A stretch of 48,736 nt of DNA from Dysgonamonadaceae bacterium (GTDB taxonomy: Bacteria; Bacteroidota; Bacteroidia; Bacteroidales; Azobacteroidaceae). The notes under the pieces are model-generated. The model was given only the letters and a program-made list of their open reading frames with translations. It was not told the origin of the DNA and ran no database searches. The position numbers and the translations under genes were made by a program. Below, one piece after another: positions 18,901-29,072 of the stretch. Each line of letters starts with the position of its first letter. Within the stretch, counting starts at the first letter, position 1. Location: assembly GCA_031267615.1 (NCBI GenBank), contig JAIRYM010000094.1, positions 1 through 48,736 of the forward strand, written 5' to 3'.

Positions 18901-20234
18901 TGGATACCGAGACGGTGAAGTGTCGGGGCACGGTTGAGCAGCACGGGGTGCCCTTTCATAACATATTCGAGAATATCCCAAACAACGGGTTCCTTTCGGT
19001 CAACTATTTTCTTCGCTGATTTTACGGTTTTTACTATACCTCTGTCAATCAACTTGCGTATAATAAACGGTTTATAGAGTTCGGCAGCCATATTTTTGGG
19101 GATACCGCACTCGTGCATTTTCAGTTCCGGACCAACAACTATAACCGAGCGGGCTGAATAGTCCACGCGTTTACCGAGTAGATTTTGACGGAAGCGTCCC
19201 TGTTTTCCTTTTAGGCTGTCTGACAGCGATTTGAGTGGACGGTTAGCGTCGGTTTTTACGGCGCTTGATTTGCGAGAATTGTCGAAAAGCGAATCGACTG
19301 ACTCTTGAAGCATACGTTTTTCGTTTCGCAAAATCACTTCAGGCGCTTTAATTTCCATCAGGCGTTTCAGGCGATTATTGCGTATGATTACTCGGCGATA
19401 GAGGTCGTTAAGGTCGGATGTTGCAAAGCGTCCACCGTCGAGGGGAACGAGTGGGCGAAGTTCTGGCGGAATGATTGGCACGACTTTCACTATCATCCAT
19501 TCAGGGCGGTTGCGTTCTTTTGACTGGCGGAAAGATTCAACCACTTGTAAGCGTTTCAATGCTTCCGTTTTGCGTTGTTGCGACGAATCGTTAGATGCTT
19601 TGTGGCGCAATTCGTATGAAAGTGAATCAAGGTCAAGTTGTTCGAGTAAAGTATAAATTGCCTCTGCTCCCATTCGAGCTATGAATTTATTAGGATCGCT
19701 GTCGTCAAGCAACTGATTTTCTTTCGGCAATTTGTCCAATATTTCGAGGTATTCGCTTTCCTCAAGCATATCATATTTTTCGCGTTCGGTAACCACGCCG
19801 GGCTGTATCACAACATAGCGTTCGTAATAGACTATTGAGTCTAGTTTTTTAGTAGGCAGTCCGAGCAAATAACCTATTTTATTGGGCAGTGAGCGGAAAT
19901 ACCATATATGCGCAACGGGCACAATCAGATTTATATGCCCCATACGCTCACGACGCACTTTCTTTTCAGTAACTTCTACGCCGCAACGATCGCAGACAAT
20001 ACCTTTGTAGCGGATACGTTTATATTTTCCGCAATGACATTCGTAGTCGCGACAAGGCCCGAAAATTCGCTCGCTGAACAAGCCGTCGTGTTCCGGTTTG
20101 TATGTTCGATAATTGATTGTTTCGGGCTTCGTAACTTCGCCACTCGACAAACCGAGTATCTCGTCAGGCGATGCAAGTCCAATAGATATTTTTGAAAAAC
20201 CTGTTTTTGTTTTATTTTCTTTTCTGAAAGCCAT
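15930..20234 (-). CDS. rpoC: DNA-directed RNA polymerase subunit beta prime
   Basis: Largest catalytic subunit of RNA polymerase, 1434 residues, a normal length for Bacteroidota. The N-terminal zinc ribbon uses cysteines in CHCGK and CDRCG (66, 68, 81, 84). The catalytic Mg-binding loop [15 protein letters not shown] lies at 468-482, with the three Asp residues intact. The bridge helix/trigger loop region is recognisable in [25 protein letters not shown] text, here [15 protein letters not shown]. The second zinc site is in [13 protein letters not shown]. It starts 10 bases after the rpoB stop and is the last gene of the block, with a terminator immediately downstream. Confidence 0.99.
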   Translation of the reverse strand: MAFRKENKTKTGFSKISIGLASPDEILGLSSGEVTKPETINYRTYKPEHDGLFSERIFGPCRDYECHCGKYKRIRYKGIVCDRCGVEVTEKKVRRERMGHINLIVPVAHIWYFRSLPNKIGYLLGLPTKKLDSIVYYERYVVIQPGVVTEREKYDMLEESEYLEILDKLPKENQLLDDSDPNKFIARMGAEAIYTLLEQLDLDSLSYELRHKASNDSSQQRKTEALKRLQVVESFRQSKERNRPEWMIVKVVPIIPPELRPLVPLDGGRFATSDLNDLYRRVIIRNNRLKRLMEIKAPEVILRNEKRMLQESVDSLFDNSRKSSAVKTDANRPLKSLSDSLKGKQGRFRQNLLGKRVDYSARSVIVVGPELKMHECGIPKNMAAELYKPFIIRKLIDRGIVKTVKSAKKIVDRKEPVVWDILEYVMKGHPVLLNRAPTLHRLGIQAFQPRMIEGKAIQLHPLSCTAFNADFDGDQMAVHLPLGNEAILEAQMLMLASHNILNPANGAPITVPSQDMVLGLYYITKLRDGALGEGLKFYGPEEAIIAYNEGRVDIHAKVTILVDNIKDGVAGKYMTETSVGRVMVNEVVPKEVGYLNVVLSKKSLRDIIGNVIKICGVARTAQFLDDIKDLGYRMAFRGGLSFNLEDIIIPKEKEDLVAKGYEEVEEILNNYNMGFITYNERYNQIIDVWTKVNNNLADVLMKQLSSDDQGFNSVYMMLDSGARGSKEQIRQLSGMRGLMNKPQKSGAEGGQTIENPVLSNFKEGLSVLEYFISTHGARKGLADTALKTADAGYLTRRLVDVSHDVIINEEDCGTLRGLVAKELKNNEETVATLYERILGRVSVHNIQHPTTGEIIVRAGDEITEDIAQVIENSPLESVEIRSVLTCESKKGVCAKCYGRNLATGRMVQRGEAVGVIAAQSIGEPGTQLTLRTFHVGGIASNITSENNVTSKYEGYLEIDELRTVDIKEDGKDYKIVISRLSELRIVDPNTNIVLASHNIPYASKLYFKSGDTVKKGDLIIEWDPFNAVIVTEAQGTIKFENLVENNTFKVEYDDTTGLREKIIIESKNKLVPSIHIINKAKEIEKTYVLPLGAHVVRENGDAVKLGEVLVKIPRTVGKTGDITGGLPRVTELFEARNPSNPAVVSEIDGEISFGKVKRGNREVIVTSKSGEFKTYLIPFSKQILVQENDYVRAGTPLSDGAITPSDILAINGPTAVQEYIVNEVQDVYRLQGVKINDKHFEVIVRQMMRKVEIVEPGDTRFLEQQLIDKQEVGEENDRIWGKKVVIDAGDSPNMKPGQIVTARKLRDENSALKRRDLKLVETRDAVPTTASQVLQGITRAALQTTSFMSAASFQETTKVLNEAAINGKIDRLEGMKENVICGKLIPAGTGLKEYEKIIVGSRDEMERVQMTTMRPCSMVAAMLNETEDLTVISQ

Positions 20235-20244
20235 AATCTTAAAT

Positions 20245-23200
20245 TTATTCTAACGTTATATTCAATCCCAAACCTCTCATTTCGTGTAACAACACGTTAA
20301 GTGACTCAGGGATACCTGCCGGCGGCATCAAGTCGCCTTTGACGATAGCCTCGTAAGCCTTCGCACGTCCAACGACGTCGTCAGATTTGATTGTCAGGAT
20401 TTCCTGCAAGATATACGATGCACCGAATGCTTCAAGCGCCCAAACTTCCATTTCTCCGAAACGCTGTCCGCCAAACTGCGCTTTACCGCCCAGCGGTTGC
20501 TGCGTGATGAGCGAATATGGTCCTATGGAGCGGGCGTGCATCTTATCATCAACCATGTGTCCTAGTTTCAGCATATAGATGACACCAACGGTTGCGGGTT
20601 GGTCGAATCGTTCTCCAGTACCGCCGTCGTAGATGTACGTTTTACCATATCGCGGTACGCCTGCTTTATCTGTCCATTCGTTAAGGTCGTCAAGTGATGC
20701 ACCGTCGAAAATCGGGGTAGCAAATTTCAGGGAAAGATTACGACCAGCCCAACCGAGTACAGTCTCAAAAATCTGTCCAAGGTTCATACGCGAAGGTACA
20801 CCAAGAGGATTTAGAACAATATCAACTATTGAACCGTCTTCAAGGAAAGGCATATCTTCATCTCGTACAATACGCGAAACGATACCTTTGTTTCCGTGAC
20901 GTCCTGCCATCTTGTCGCCAACCTGTAGTTTACGTTTTTTGGCGATATATACTTTAGCCATTTGAACAATACCTGTGGGCAGTTCATCGCCAATCTGAAT
21001 GTCGAATTTCTGACGTTTCAATTCGGCATCAAATTCCTTATATTTTTTCAGATAATTTACCACAATATCGCGAATCATCTGATTTTTAGCATTATCAAGC
21101 GTCCATTTAGTCAAATAAACAAGGTTAAAATCAATCTTGTTCAGTTCTTCACGGCTGAATTTAACACCTTTTGCTATCAATTCCGCGCCAGAAGCATCTT
21201 TCACACCTTGCGAAACTTTGCCTTCGGTAAGTTTCAACAGTTTGTCGATAAGCATTTCGCGCAACTGTGCAACTTTTTTCTCAAATGCTTCGTCGAATTG
21301 TGGCAATTTTGCTTTATCGCTCAATTTGTTTTTCTTGTCTTTGTTGCGCACATTCGCTTTGGAAAACAGGTTGCGGCCGATAACTACGCCATGCAGAGAG
21401 GGCGATGCTTTAAGTGATGCGTCTTTAACGTCGCCTGCTTTTTCGCCGAAAATAGCGCGGAGCAATTTTTCTTCGGGCGAAGGGTCCGCTTCGCCTTTAG
21501 GAGTAATTTTCCCAATAAGTATATCACCCGGCCCTACACGAGCTCCAATGCGAATTATACCGTTTTCATCCAAATCCTTAGTTGCGTCTTCGCTGACGTT
21601 AGGTATATCGGAAGTAAGTTCTTCTACGCCGCGTTTAGTTTCACGTACTTCGAGAATATATTCATCAACATGTACGGAAGTAAAAATATCTTCGCGCACA
21701 ACACGTTCGCTGATAACGATAGCATCCTCGTAGTTATACCCTTTCCACGGCATAAATGCTACTTTCAGGTTTTTACCAAGTGCAAGTTCACCATTTTCTG
21801 AAGAATAACCTTCAGTCAGAGTCTGTCCTTTTACAACACGGTCGCCTTTTTTGATAATCGGGTGCAAATCAACAGTAGTATTCTGGTTGGTTTTGCGGAA
21901 CTTGGGAATATTATACACTCTGACAGAAGTGTCGAAACTTACAAATTCTTCTTCCTCCCTGCGGTCGTATGCTATTTCAATACGGTCGGCATCAACGTAA
22001 ATAACTGTACCGTCGTTTTCTGCCGAAAGTTGTGTGCGCGAATCCTGCACTAACTGTTCTTCAATACCTGTACCTACAATTGGAGCTTCGGGACTAAGCA
22101 ATGGCACTGCCTGACGCATCATGTTTGAACCCATCAAAGCTCGGTTAGCGTCGTCGTGTTCAAGGAATGGAATGAGTGATGCTGCAATTGATGCAATTTG
22201 AGTAGGCGAAACGTCCATCAATTCAACTTCATCGGGAGTGCAAACAGGATAATCTGTGTCGCGACGCGATTTAACGCGAGTGCGAACAAAATGCCCATCA
22301 TCATCAAGAGGGGCGTTGCCTTGTGCAATCATCTTACCTTCTTCCTCTTCTGCTGTCAAATAAATAATACCTTTGTCTGTCAAATCAACTGTTTTGTTGG
22401 CGACTTTACGATAAGGCGTTTCGATAAATCCAAGTTCGTCTATTTTTGCGTAAACACAAAGCGAGGAAATCAAACCAATGTTCGGTCCTTCAGGTGTTTC
22501 AATTGGGCAGAGACGTCCGTAGTGCGTATAGTGTACGTCGCGGACTTCAAAGCCAGCACGCTCGCGCGACAAACCACCCGGTCCTAGTGCAGACATACGA
22601 CGTTTGTTTGTAATTTCGGCAAGTGGGTTTGTCTGGTCCATAAACTGCGACAACGGATTGGTACCAAAAAATGAGTTTACGACTGACGAAATAGTTTTTG
22701 CATTTATAAGGTCTATAGGTTCAAACACCTCGTTGTCACGGACATTCATTCGTTCGCGAATAGTACGCGCCATACGTGAGAGTCCGATACCGAACTGATT
22801 GTAGAGTTGCTCGCCCACCGTGCGGACGCGGCGGTTACTCAAATGGTCAATGTCATCGACGTTTGCTTTTGAGTTTATCAGTTCAATGAGATATTTAATA
22901 ATTTCTATAATGTCTTCTTTCGTAAGCACTTTCACTTCTATTGGAGTAGAGAGGCTTAATTTTTTGTTTATGCGATAACGTCCTACGTCGCCGAGGTCGT
23001 ATCGTTTTTCCGAGAAAAACAGGTTTTGAATCACTTCGCGGGCTGAGGCATCATCTGCAGGGTCGGCGCTGCGAAGTTGACGGTAAATATATATTACAGC
23101 GTCGCGTTCAGAATTAGTCGGGTCTTTCTGCAATGTATTATAAATGATGGCGTAGTCCGAAAGATTCTGGTCTTCGCGATGTAGTAAAACAGTTTGCGCA

Positions 23201-24072
23201 CCTGAATCAACGATAGCCTGAATATGTTCCTGTTCGATAAATGTTTCGCGGTCGATAAGAATTTCGTTTCGTTCAATTGATACTACTTCACCTGTATCTT
23301 CATCCACAAAATCTTCAACCCATGTACGAAGTACTCGGGCGGCTAGTTTCCGTCCTATGGATTTCTTCAGGTTTGTTGTATTGACTTTAACTTCTTCTGC
23401 GAGATTGAATATTTCTAGAATATCTTTGTCTGATTCAAAGCCGATAGCGCGTAGTAATGTAGTTACAGGCAGTTTTTTCTTTCTGTCGATATAAGCGTAC
23501 ATAACGTTGTTGATGTCAGTTGCAAATTCTATCCACGAACCTTTGAATGGAATTATTCGTGCGGAATAGAGTTTGGTGCCGTTGGAGTGTAGGCTTTGTC
23601 CGAAGAATACACCGGGCGAGCGGTGAAGTTGGGACACAACAACGCGCTCTGCACCGTTGATGACAAAAGTTCCTTTTTCTGTCATATACGGAATAGGTCC
23701 GAGGAAGACTTCCTGAACTTTGGTAGCAAAATCCTCATGGTCGGGATCAGTGCAATACAGTTTCAGTTTAGCTTTAAGCGGCACGCTGTAAGTCAAACCT
23801 CGTCCAAGGCACTCATCAATTGTGTAACGCGGCGGGTCAATATAGTAATCTATAAATTCCAGTACAAAGTTATTGCGCGTGTCCGTTATCGGAAAGTTTT
23901 CGGAAAATACTTTGTACAATCCCTCGTTTTTCCTCTTTTCTGTAGGTGTATCCAATTGCAGGAAGTCTTGAAACGACTTCAGTTGCACTTCGAGAAAGTC
24001 CGGATACTCATAAGGTTTCTTCGTTGAAGCGAAGTTAATTCTCTGATTTTTTTGTTTAATATTTGAAGACAT
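20245..24072 (-). CDS. rpoB: DNA-directed RNA polymerase subunit beta
   Basis: RNA polymerase beta subunit, 1275 residues. The rifampicin-binding region is present ([27 protein letters not shown]), with the usual sensitive-type residues. [21 protein letters not shown] text follows, here [14 protein letters not shown], then the [10 protein letters not shown] motif and C-terminal [21 protein letters not shown]. It is preceded by a hairpin attenuator after rplL and followed within 10 bases by rpoC. Confidence 0.99.
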   Translation of the reverse strand: MSSNIKQKNQRINFASTKKPYEYPDFLEVQLKSFQDFLQLDTPTEKRKNEGLYKVFSENFPITDTRNNFVLEFIDYYIDPPRYTIDECLGRGLTYSVPLKAKLKLYCTDPDHEDFATKVQEVFLGPIPYMTEKGTFVINGAERVVVSQLHRSPGVFFGQSLHSNGTKLYSARIIPFKGSWIEFATDINNVMYAYIDRKKKLPVTTLLRAIGFESDKDILEIFNLAEEVKVNTTNLKKSIGRKLAARVLRTWVEDFVDEDTGEVVSIERNEILIDRETFIEQEHIQAIVDSGAQTVLLHREDQNLSDYAIIYNTLQKDPTNSERDAVIYIYRQLRSADPADDASAREVIQNLFFSEKRYDLGDVGRYRINKKLSLSTPIEVKVLTKEDIIEIIKYLIELINSKANVDDIDHLSNRRVRTVGEQLYNQFGIGLSRMARTIRERMNVRDNEVFEPIDLINAKTISSVVNSFFGTNPLSQFMDQTNPLAEITNKRRMSALGPGGLSRERAGFEVRDVHYTHYGRLCPIETPEGPNIGLISSLCVYAKIDELGFIETPYRKVANKTVDLTDKGIIYLTAEEEEGKMIAQGNAPLDDDGHFVRTRVKSRRDTDYPVCTPDEVELMDVSPTQIASIAASLIPFLEHDDANRALMGSNMMRQAVPLLSPEAPIVGTGIEEQLVQDSRTQLSAENDGTVIYVDADRIEIAYDRREEEEFVSFDTSVRVYNIPKFRKTNQNTTVDLHPIIKKGDRVVKGQTLTEGYSSENGELALGKNLKVAFMPWKGYNYEDAIVISERVVREDIFTSVHVDEYILEVRETKRGVEELTSDIPNVSEDATKDLDENGIIRIGARVGPGDILIGKITPKGEADPSPEEKLLRAIFGEKAGDVKDASLKASPSLHGVVIGRNLFSKANVRNKDKKNKLSDKAKLPQFDEAFEKKVAQLREMLIDKLLKLTEGKVSQGVKDASGAELIAKGVKFSREELNKIDFNLVYLTKWTLDNAKNQMIRDIVVNYLKKYKEFDAELKRQKFDIQIGDELPTGIVQMAKVYIAKKRKLQVGDKMAGRHGNKGIVSRIVRDEDMPFLEDGSIVDIVLNPLGVPSRMNLGQIFETVLGWAGRNLSLKFATPIFDGASLDDLNEWTDKAGVPRYGKTYIYDGGTGERFDQPATVGVIYMLKLGHMVDDKMHARSIGPYSLITQQPLGGKAQFGGQRFGEMEVWALEAFGASYILQEILTIKSDDVVGRAKAYEAIVKGDLMPPAGIPESLNVLLHEMRGLGLNITLE

Positions 24073-24125
24073 TTATTGCGGAATTTTTTTGAACGAAACT
24101 GTTTTAATATAACAAATACGCAAAA

Positions 24126-24157
24126 GGTTAAGAATCTCCTTACGAAGATTCTTAACC
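24126..24157 (-). terminator. rplL-rpoB intergenic hairpin (attenuator or processing site)
   Basis: A perfect 12-bp stem, GGTTAAGAATCT (24126-24137) with AGATTCTTAACC (24146-24157), has an 8-base loop. On the minus strand it is followed only by TTTTGCG, so termination should be partial. E. coli has a partial terminator and RNase III site at the same place. Confidence 0.8.
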
Positions 24158-24179
24158 AGAAAACGGGTAGCAAGAGCGC

Positions 24180-24560
24180 TTATTTGAGTTCAACCTCGGC
24201 TCCGGCTTCTTCCAGTAATTTCTTGAGCGCTTCGGCTTCGTCTTTGGAAACGCCTTCTTTGAGTGCTGACGGAGCACCGTCAACCAAATCCTTCGCTTCT
24301 TTTAATCCGAGACCTGTCTGTTCTTTAACCGCTTTGACTACTGCAAGCTTATTGGCGCCTGCGCTCTTGAGTATTACATCGAAAGATGTTTTTTCAGGAG
24401 CGGCTTCAGCGGTGAAACCTGCTGTCGGACCTGCGGCTACTGCAACTGCTGCTGCAGCAGGTTCAATTCCATATTCTGTTTTCAGAATTTCAGCAAGTTC
24501 GGTTACTTCCTTTACGGTCAAGTTTACTAATTGTTCAGCAAAAGCTTTTAAATCTGCCAT
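24180..24560 (-). CDS. rplL: 50S ribosomal protein L7/L12
   Basis: Multicopy stalk protein that recruits translation factors. The 126 residues comprise the N-terminal dimerisation helices (1-35), a flexible Ala/Gly/Pro hinge ([11 protein letters not shown]) and the C-terminal factor-binding domain, with [20 protein letters not shown] carrying the conserved lysines. It starts 40 bases after rplJ and precedes the attenuating hairpin. Confidence 0.98.
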   Translation of the reverse strand: MADLKAFAEQLVNLTVKEVTELAEILKTEYGIEPAAAAVAVAAGPTAGFTAEAAPEKTSFDVILKSAGANKLAVVKAVKEQTGLGLKEAKDLVDGAPSALKEGVSKDEAEALKKLLEEAGAEVELK

Positions 24561-24600
24561 TTTTTTATAAATTTAAATTGTTTTGTTTTTAATTTTAATG

Positions 24601-25116
24601 TTATCTCTCTGCCAGAGTTTTCAAAACTCCGTGGATGGTTTGTCCACCCGAAGAAAGAGCAGAAATAACGTTCTTGGCGGGTGATTGCAATAGTGCAATG
24701 ACGTCGCCGATAAGTTCATTCTTGCTCTTGATGAAAATGAGGAGTTCGAGGTTTTCGGCTCCAACATAGAAACTTTCCTGCACGTAAGCGGCTTTCAGAC
24801 GAGGAATTTCTTTCCCTTTTGAAAACGACTTGATGAGTTTGGCGGGACTGTTGGCGTTATTTGAAAACATCACAGCCGTGTTGCCTTTCAGTGCTATGTT
24901 GAGCGACGAAAAGCCGCCTCCAATCTGTTCAAGTGCTTTCTTAAACAGCGTGTTTTTTACAACCACGAGTTTAATATCTTCCTTGAAACATTCTTTTCTC
25001 AAACTGCTTGTGTCGGCTGCGTTGAGCGACTCGACGTCAGTCAGATAGAAGTTCGAATATTTTCCTACAGTAGCAGCAATCTGTTCTATTACAGTCGATT
25101 TATTTTCTTTTTTCAT
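24601..25116 (-). CDS. rplJ: 50S ribosomal protein L10
   Basis: Base of the ribosomal stalk. It binds 23S rRNA and carries L7/L12 dimers on its C-terminal helix. At 171 residues the length is normal. Recognisable parts are SLRKECFKEDIKLVVVKNTLFKKAL and KGNTAVMFS near 80, and the last 30 residues form the L12-binding helix. In many bacteria the L10-L12 complex represses its own mRNA, but no clear leader structure can be seen in the 16 bases before this gene. Confidence 0.97.
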   Translation of the reverse strand: MKKENKSTVIEQIAATVGKYSNFYLTDVESLNAADTSSLRKECFKEDIKLVVVKNTLFKKALEQIGGGFSSLNIALKGNTAVMFSNNANSPAKLIKSFSKGKEIPRLKAAYVQESFYVGAENLELLIFIKSKNELIGDVIALLQSPAKNVISALSSGGQTIHGVLKTLAER

Positions 25117-25132
25117 ACTTTAATTCCTTTTT

Positions 25133-25831
25133 TTAGATTTCATCTACTGATTTGTGGTCAATTTTCAGACCAGGACTCATTGTACTTGAAAGGAAAACGC
25201 TCTTCACATAAGTACCCTTTGACGCTACAGGTTTGAGTTTGATGAGAGTTGCAATAAATTCTTTCGCGTTATCGCAGATTTGCTCTTCTGAGAAAGAAAC
25301 TTTACCGATAGAAGTATGAACAATACCTGCTTTATCAACTTTGAAGTCGATTTTGCCTTGTTTTACTTCTTTGACGGCTGTTGCTACATCGTTGGTTACG
25401 GTGCCTGATTTCGGGTTTGGCATCAGTCCACGGGGACCGAGTACACGACCGAGCGTTCCGATTTTTCCCATAATCGCAGGCTGTGTTATGATGACATCAA
25501 TGTCAGTCCATCCGCCTTTGATTTTTTCGATATATTCATCAAGCCCAACATAGTCGGCTCCCGCATTTTTCGCGGCAGCTTCCTGGTCGGGGGTAGTTAA
25601 CACGAGAACCCTAACTTGCTTTCCTGTTCCGTGAGGCAGTGAAACTACACCTCTCACCATCTGGTTTGCCTTTCGAGGGTCAACGCCGAGTCGGACGTCA
25701 ATATCGACCGACGCATCAAATTTGGTATTAGTTATTTCTTTCACCAAAGCCGATGCTTCTTTGAGCGTATAAGTTTTCCCTGCTTCAATTTTGCTTAAAG
25801 CCAGCTTCTGATTTTTTGTAAGTTTACTCAT
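25133..25831 (-). CDS. rplA: 50S ribosomal protein L1
   Basis: 232-residue L1, the mobile stalk protein near the E site of the large subunit. The signature region [19 protein letters not shown] is present near 125-143, along with the N-terminal [15 protein letters not shown] and [15 protein letters not shown]. It is tightly packed between rplK (8 bases upstream) and rplJ. Confidence 0.98.
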   Translation of the reverse strand: MSKLTKNQKLALSKIEAGKTYTLKEASALVKEITNTKFDASVDIDVRLGVDPRKANQMVRGVVSLPHGTGKQVRVLVLTTPDQEAAAKNAGADYVGLDEYIEKIKGGWTDIDVIITQPAIMGKIGTLGRVLGPRGLMPNPKSGTVTNDVATAVKEVKQGKIDFKVDKAGIVHTSIGKVSFSEEQICDNAKEFIATLIKLKPVASKGTYVKSVFLSSTMSPGLKIDHKSVDEI

Positions 25832-25839
25832 AAAGTGGT

Positions 25840-26286
25840 TTAATTTTGATTTGCGGGAAAAGTCCCTTTAATGGTTATACCCATACTGCGAGCCGTTCCT
25901 GCCACCATTTTCATAGCGGAATCGACGGAGAAACAGTTGAGGTCGTTCATCTTGTCTTCGGCAATCGTTTTAACCTGTTCCCAGGTTATTTCCGCTACCT
26001 TTTTGCGATTCGGTTCTGCCGAGCCGCTTTTCTGCTTGCTTGCCTCCAAAAGTTGAATAGCTACAGGCGGATTTTTTACGACGAATTCAAACGACTTGTC
26101 GGCATAATAAGTAATTACCACAGGTAATACTTTCCCTGCCTTGTCTTGGGTCCTGGCATTAAATTGCTTGCAAAACTCCATTATGTTGATACCCTTGGAT
26201 CCAAGCGCGGGTCCTACGGGCGGCGAGGGGTTTGCAGCCCCGCCCTTAATCTGTAATTTCAATTGTCCAGCAATCTCTTTTGCCAT
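25840..26286 (-). CDS. rplK: 50S ribosomal protein L11
   Basis: 148-residue L11, part of the GTPase-associated centre and needed for RelA activation. The N-terminal proline-rich [20 protein letters not shown] and the C-terminal rRNA-binding domain ([12 protein letters not shown]) are both intact. It is the first gene of the rplKAJL group and follows nusG by 76 bases. Confidence 0.98.
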   Translation of the reverse strand: MAKEIAGQLKLQIKGGAANPSPPVGPALGSKGINIMEFCKQFNARTQDKAGKVLPVVITYYADKSFEFVVKNPPVAIQLLEASKQKSGSAEPNRKKVAEITWEQVKTIAEDKMNDLNCFSVDSAMKMVAGTARSMGITIKGTFPANQN

Positions 26287-26362
26287 TTGTAAAATAAATT
26301 TAGTTAATTAACACTGTTATAACGAGAAAAACAGTCGTCGCCGATTAGCGTAACCTAATCTC

Positions 26363-26905
26363 TTACATCTCTTTTTCTACTTGTAAATAGCCCAATTCAA
26401 TGGGCGTCCCGCGCCCAAAAATTTTAACAACTACCGTCAACTTTCGTTTTTCTGGATTGATTTCCTTAATTTCACCGAGGAAACCACTGAATGGACCAGT
26501 TGTTACTTTGACCGTTTCACCAGATATAAATTGTACATCGTATTCTTCGGGCTGTTCCTGCAATTCATCGACTGTGCCGAGTATTCGGGCTACTTCCGAC
26601 GATCTCAGGGGCTGCGGATTGTTTCCGCCAAGAAATCCGATAACAAAGTTGACATTCTTCAGGTAATGAAAGACTTCACCTACGAGAACACATTCTACAA
26701 TAATGTATCCGGGAAGATAAGCGCGTTCTTTAACGACTTTCTTCCCGTTACGTTGCTGCAAAACCTTTTCCGTAGGAATCAGAATTTGATATATATAATC
26801 CTTCAATTCCGAATGTTTGAGGTCTGCCTCAAGGTATTCTTTTACTTTATTCTCTTTACCGCTTACGGCGCGAAGAACATAAAACTTCTTTTCAACTTCC
26901 GACAT
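26363..26905 (-). CDS. nusG: Transcription termination/antitermination protein NusG
   Basis: 180-residue NusG, which joins RNA polymerase to Rho or to the ribosome. The NGN domain (1-110) starts KKFYVLRAVSGKENKVKEYLE and includes YLPGYIIVEC. The KOW domain (about 128-180) is seen in VKVTTGPFSGFLGEIKEIN. It starts 9 bases after the secE stop. Confidence 0.98.
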   Translation of the reverse strand: MSEVEKKFYVLRAVSGKENKVKEYLEADLKHSELKDYIYQILIPTEKVLQQRNGKKVVKERAYLPGYIIVECVLVGEVFHYLKNVNFVIGFLGGNNPQPLRSSEVARILGTVDELQEQPEEYDVQFISGETVKVTTGPFSGFLGEIKEINPEKRKLTVVVKIFGRGTPIELGYLQVEKEM

Positions 26906-26914
26906 TGCAGTAAA

Positions 26915-27118
26915 TTAAAAGATGTTAGAATAAAAGAACTTGACTGCACTCTCAAACACAAAGTCTATCGCAAATATCACAACCGCAAATATAAGGGAAG
27001 CGGACATAACTACGAGTGTGCTACTCGACAATTCCTGCTGGGTAGGCCAATATACTTTATGTACAAGTTCGCTATAAGATTCTTTAAAATAATCACCTAT
27101 TCTCTTAAAAAAATTCAT
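26915..27118 (-). CDS. secE: Protein translocase subunit SecE
   Basis: Small inner-membrane component of SecYEG. The 67 residues from the ATG at 27118 begin NFFKRIGDYFKESYSELVHKV. The conserved amphipathic segment with VYWPTQQEL follows, then one transmembrane helix (about 37-57), a typical single-helix SecE. An in-frame upstream ATG at 27145 would add nine unlike residues and nearly touch the tRNA-Trp gene, so the later start is preferred. Confidence 0.95.
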   Translation of the reverse strand: MNFFKRIGDYFKESYSELVHKVYWPTQQELSSSTLVVMSASLIFAVVIFAIDFVFESAVKFFYSNIF

Positions 27119-27142
27119 AGTATGATTGAATTTGTTATTATG

Positions 27143-27215
27143 CACGGGTTGAAAGGCTCGAACTCTCGACCTATGGTTTTGGAGACCATCGCTCTACCAA
27201 CTGAGCTAAACCCGT
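27143..27215 (-). tRNA. tRNA-Trp (CCA)
   Basis: A 73-base cloverleaf with a seven-pair acceptor stem (ACGGGTT/AACCCGT), anticodon stem ATGGT/ACCAT and loop CTCCAAA, giving anticodon CCA. No 3' CCA is encoded. It lies between tuf and secE, the ancestral place for this tRNA. Confidence 0.97.
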
Positions 27216-27223
27216 ATTTCAGC

Positions 27224-27265
27224 AAACGAGTAAATGAGATTTGCTTTGCTCTAGTTTACTCGTTT
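27224..27265 (-). repeat. Hairpin between tuf and tRNA-Trp
   Basis: AAACGAGTAAA (27224-27234) pairs with TTTACTCGTTT (27255-27265), an 11-bp perfect stem with a 20-base loop. There is no T-run in the direction of transcription, so RNA processing or mRNA stability is more likely than termination. Confidence 0.7.
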
Positions 27266-27275
27266 ACTTGTTTTT

Positions 27276-28463
27276 TTAATCAAGTATTTCCGTTATCTGT
27301 CCCGAACCTACTGTTCTGCCGCCTTCGCGGATAGCAAAACGTAGACCTTCTGAGCATGCTACCGGATAAATCAAATCAACCTTGATTTCAAGATTGTCAC
27401 CCGGCATAACCATTTCGGTTCCTTCGGGGAGAGAGATTTCACCTGTAACGTCGAGGGTCCGGATATAGAACTGCGGACGGTATTTGTTATGAAACGGAGT
27501 GTGGCGACCACCTTCTTCCTTTTTCAGAATATAGACAGATGCTTTGAACGAGGTGTGAGGTTTAACCTTTCCCGGATGGGTGATAACCATACCGCGTTTA
27601 ACTTCTTCCTTGTCGATACCGCGTAGGAGAAGACCAACATTGTCGCCAGCTTGACCTTCGTCAAGAATTTTGCGGAACATTTCAACGCCCGTAACGACAG
27701 ATTTTTTGCCTTCTGCGCCAAGACCGATTATTTGAACTTCTTCGCTTGTTTTGATAATACCTGTTTCGATACGACCTGTTGCCACAGTGCCGCGTCCTGT
27801 GATTGAGAACACGTCTTCAACAGGCATAAGGAATGGTTTGTCCACGTCGCGAACAGGGAGCTCAATCCATGTATCAACAGCATCCATCAGTTCAACAACT
27901 TTTTCTTCCCATTTTGGGTCGCCATTGAGTGCGCCAAGTGCAGAACCCTGAATAATCGGGGTATTTGTACCATCAAATTCATAGAAATCAAGCAGTTCGC
28001 GCATTTCCATTTCAACAAGTTCGAGCATTTCTGGGTCGTCCACGATGTCAACTTTGTTCATAAAAACAACGAGTTTCGGAACGTTTACTTGGCGAGCCAA
28101 GAGAATATGTTCGCGAGTCTGAGGCATAGGACCATCTGTAGCGGCTACAACGATGATAGCGCCGTCCATTTGGGCAGCACCGGTAACCATATTCTTAACA
28201 TAGTCGGCGTGTCCCGGACAGTCTACGTGAGCGTAGTGCCTGTTAGCCGTTTCGTATTCAACGTGAGCGGTGTTAATAGTAATACCGCGTTCTTTTTCTT
28301 CCGGAGCGTTGTCGATAGAATCGAAAGAACGGACTTCGGAAAGACCTCTTTTAGCCAAAACGGTTGTAATAGCAGCCGTCAAGGTTGTTTTACCGTGGTC
28401 AACATGACCAATTGTACCGATGTTAACGTGAGGTTTCGATCGGTTAAAATGTTCTTTTGCCAT
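27276..28463 (-). CDS. tuf: Elongation factor Tu
   Basis: GTPase that delivers aminoacyl-tRNA to the ribosome, 395 residues. The G1 loop GHVDHGKTT, switch region [16 protein letters not shown]3 [11 protein letters not shown]4 NKVD, and the C-terminal beta barrels with [11 protein letters not shown] and [13 protein letters not shown] are all intact. It lies downstream of four tRNA genes and upstream of tRNA-Trp and secE, so the tRNAs and tuf are probably made from one transcript cut by tRNA processing enzymes. Confidence 0.99.
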   Translation of the reverse strand: MAKEHFNRSKPHVNIGTIGHVDHGKTTLTAAITTVLAKRGLSEVRSFDSIDNAPEEKERGITINTAHVEYETANRHYAHVDCPGHADYVKNMVTGAAQMDGAIIVVAATDGPMPQTREHILLARQVNVPKLVVFMNKVDIVDDPEMLELVEMEMRELLDFYEFDGTNTPIIQGSALGALNGDPKWEEKVVELMDAVDTWIELPVRDVDKPFLMPVEDVFSITGRGTVATGRIETGIIKTSEEVQIIGLGAEGKKSVVTGVEMFRKILDEGQAGDNVGLLLRGIDKEEVKRGMVITHPGKVKPHTSFKASVYILKKEEGGRHTPFHNKYRPQFYIRTLDVTGEISLPEGTEMVMPGDNLEIKVDLIYPVACSEGLRFAIREGGRTVGSGQITEILD

Positions 28464-28574
28464 AATGCTTTCTTTTATTTATAATGAATAATTTTTTATA
28501 CCTTATAATAGATATTGATACCACAATAAAGAATTAAAAACTTCTAACTTTCAATTCTCAATCTCATTTTTTTG

Positions 28575-28646
<72 letters not shown>

Positions 28647-28656
28647 GACAAAAAAG

Positions 28657-28729
28657 AGCGGAAGACGGGACTCAAACCCGCGACCCTCAGCTTGGAAGGC
28701 TAATGCTCTATCGACTGAGCTACTTCCGC
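28657..28729 (-). tRNA. tRNA-Gly (TCC)
   Basis: 73-base cloverleaf with acceptor GCGGAAG/CTTCCGC, anticodon loop CTTCCAA and anticodon TCC. Only ten bases separate it from the next tRNA, which implies a shared transcript. Confidence 0.97.
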
Positions 28730-28738
28730 AGTTTTTTG

Positions 28739-28820
28739 TGGGCAGTGATGGATTCGAACCACCGAAGGCTTCGCCAGCTGAGTTACAGTCAGCCCCATTT
28801 GGCCACTCTGGTAACTGCCC
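28739..28820 (-). tRNA. tRNA-Tyr (GTA)
   Basis: 82 bases with the long variable arm of a class II tRNA (TGGCGAAGCCTTC). Acceptor GGGCAGT/ACTGCCC, anticodon loop CTGTAAC, anticodon GTA. Confidence 0.97.
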
Positions 28821-28836
28821 GACAATATTTAGTCAG

Positions 28837-28910
28837 AGCCTCTTGTCGGATTCGAACCAACGACCCCGAGATTACAAATCACGTGCTCTGGCCAACTGAG
28901 CTAAAGAGGC
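28837..28910 (-). tRNA. tRNA-Thr (TGT)
   Basis: 74 bases, acceptor GCCTCTT/AAGAGGC, anticodon loop TTTGTAA, anticodon TGT. The anticodon stem CGTGA/TCTCG has a central T-T mismatch. It is first in the tRNA-tuf transcript. Confidence 0.95.
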
Positions 28911-28931
28911 AAAAAGGAATGTCAAACATCT

Positions 28932-28966
28932 GTTTCACTTTCATCTTTGCGAAAGATGAGTGAAAC
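28932..28966 (-). repeat. Stem-loop at the 5' end of the tRNA-tuf transcript
   Basis: GTTTCAC-TT-TCATCTTT (28932-28948), a GCG loop, and AAAGATGA-GTGAAAC (28952-28966) form 15 pairs with a two-base bulge. The predicted transcription start on the minus strand is about 28968, so the RNA would begin almost at the base of this stem. Confidence 0.75.
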
Positions 28967-28971
28967 GGGTG

Positions 28972-29002
28972 CAAAGGTACAAACAATATTTTTAACTGCA
29001 AA
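28972..29002 (-). promoter_or_regulatory. Promoter of the tRNA-tuf-secE block
   Basis: On the minus strand TTTG (29002-28999), 19 bases, TACCTTTG (28979-28972): a full consensus match. It should drive the four tRNAs, tuf and probably the ribosomal protein genes beyond. Confidence 0.85.
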
Positions 29003-29040
29003 ATATTTTTGGATTTTTTTTAAAAAAGGGAAAAAATATT

Positions 29041-29048
29041 TACCTTTG
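29041..29048 (+). promoter_or_regulatory. -7 element of the iorA-like gene
   Basis: TACCTTTG, 24 bases before the ATG at 29073. No TTG is seen at 19-21 bases upstream, where the DNA is an A/T-only stretch. Confidence 0.65.
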
Positions 29049-29072
29049 CACCTCAAAAGCATAAAAATACGA

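Noticed and set aside
24073..24125. Separate promoter for rpoB
   Set aside because: No TAnnTTTG element was found between the hairpin and the rpoB start.
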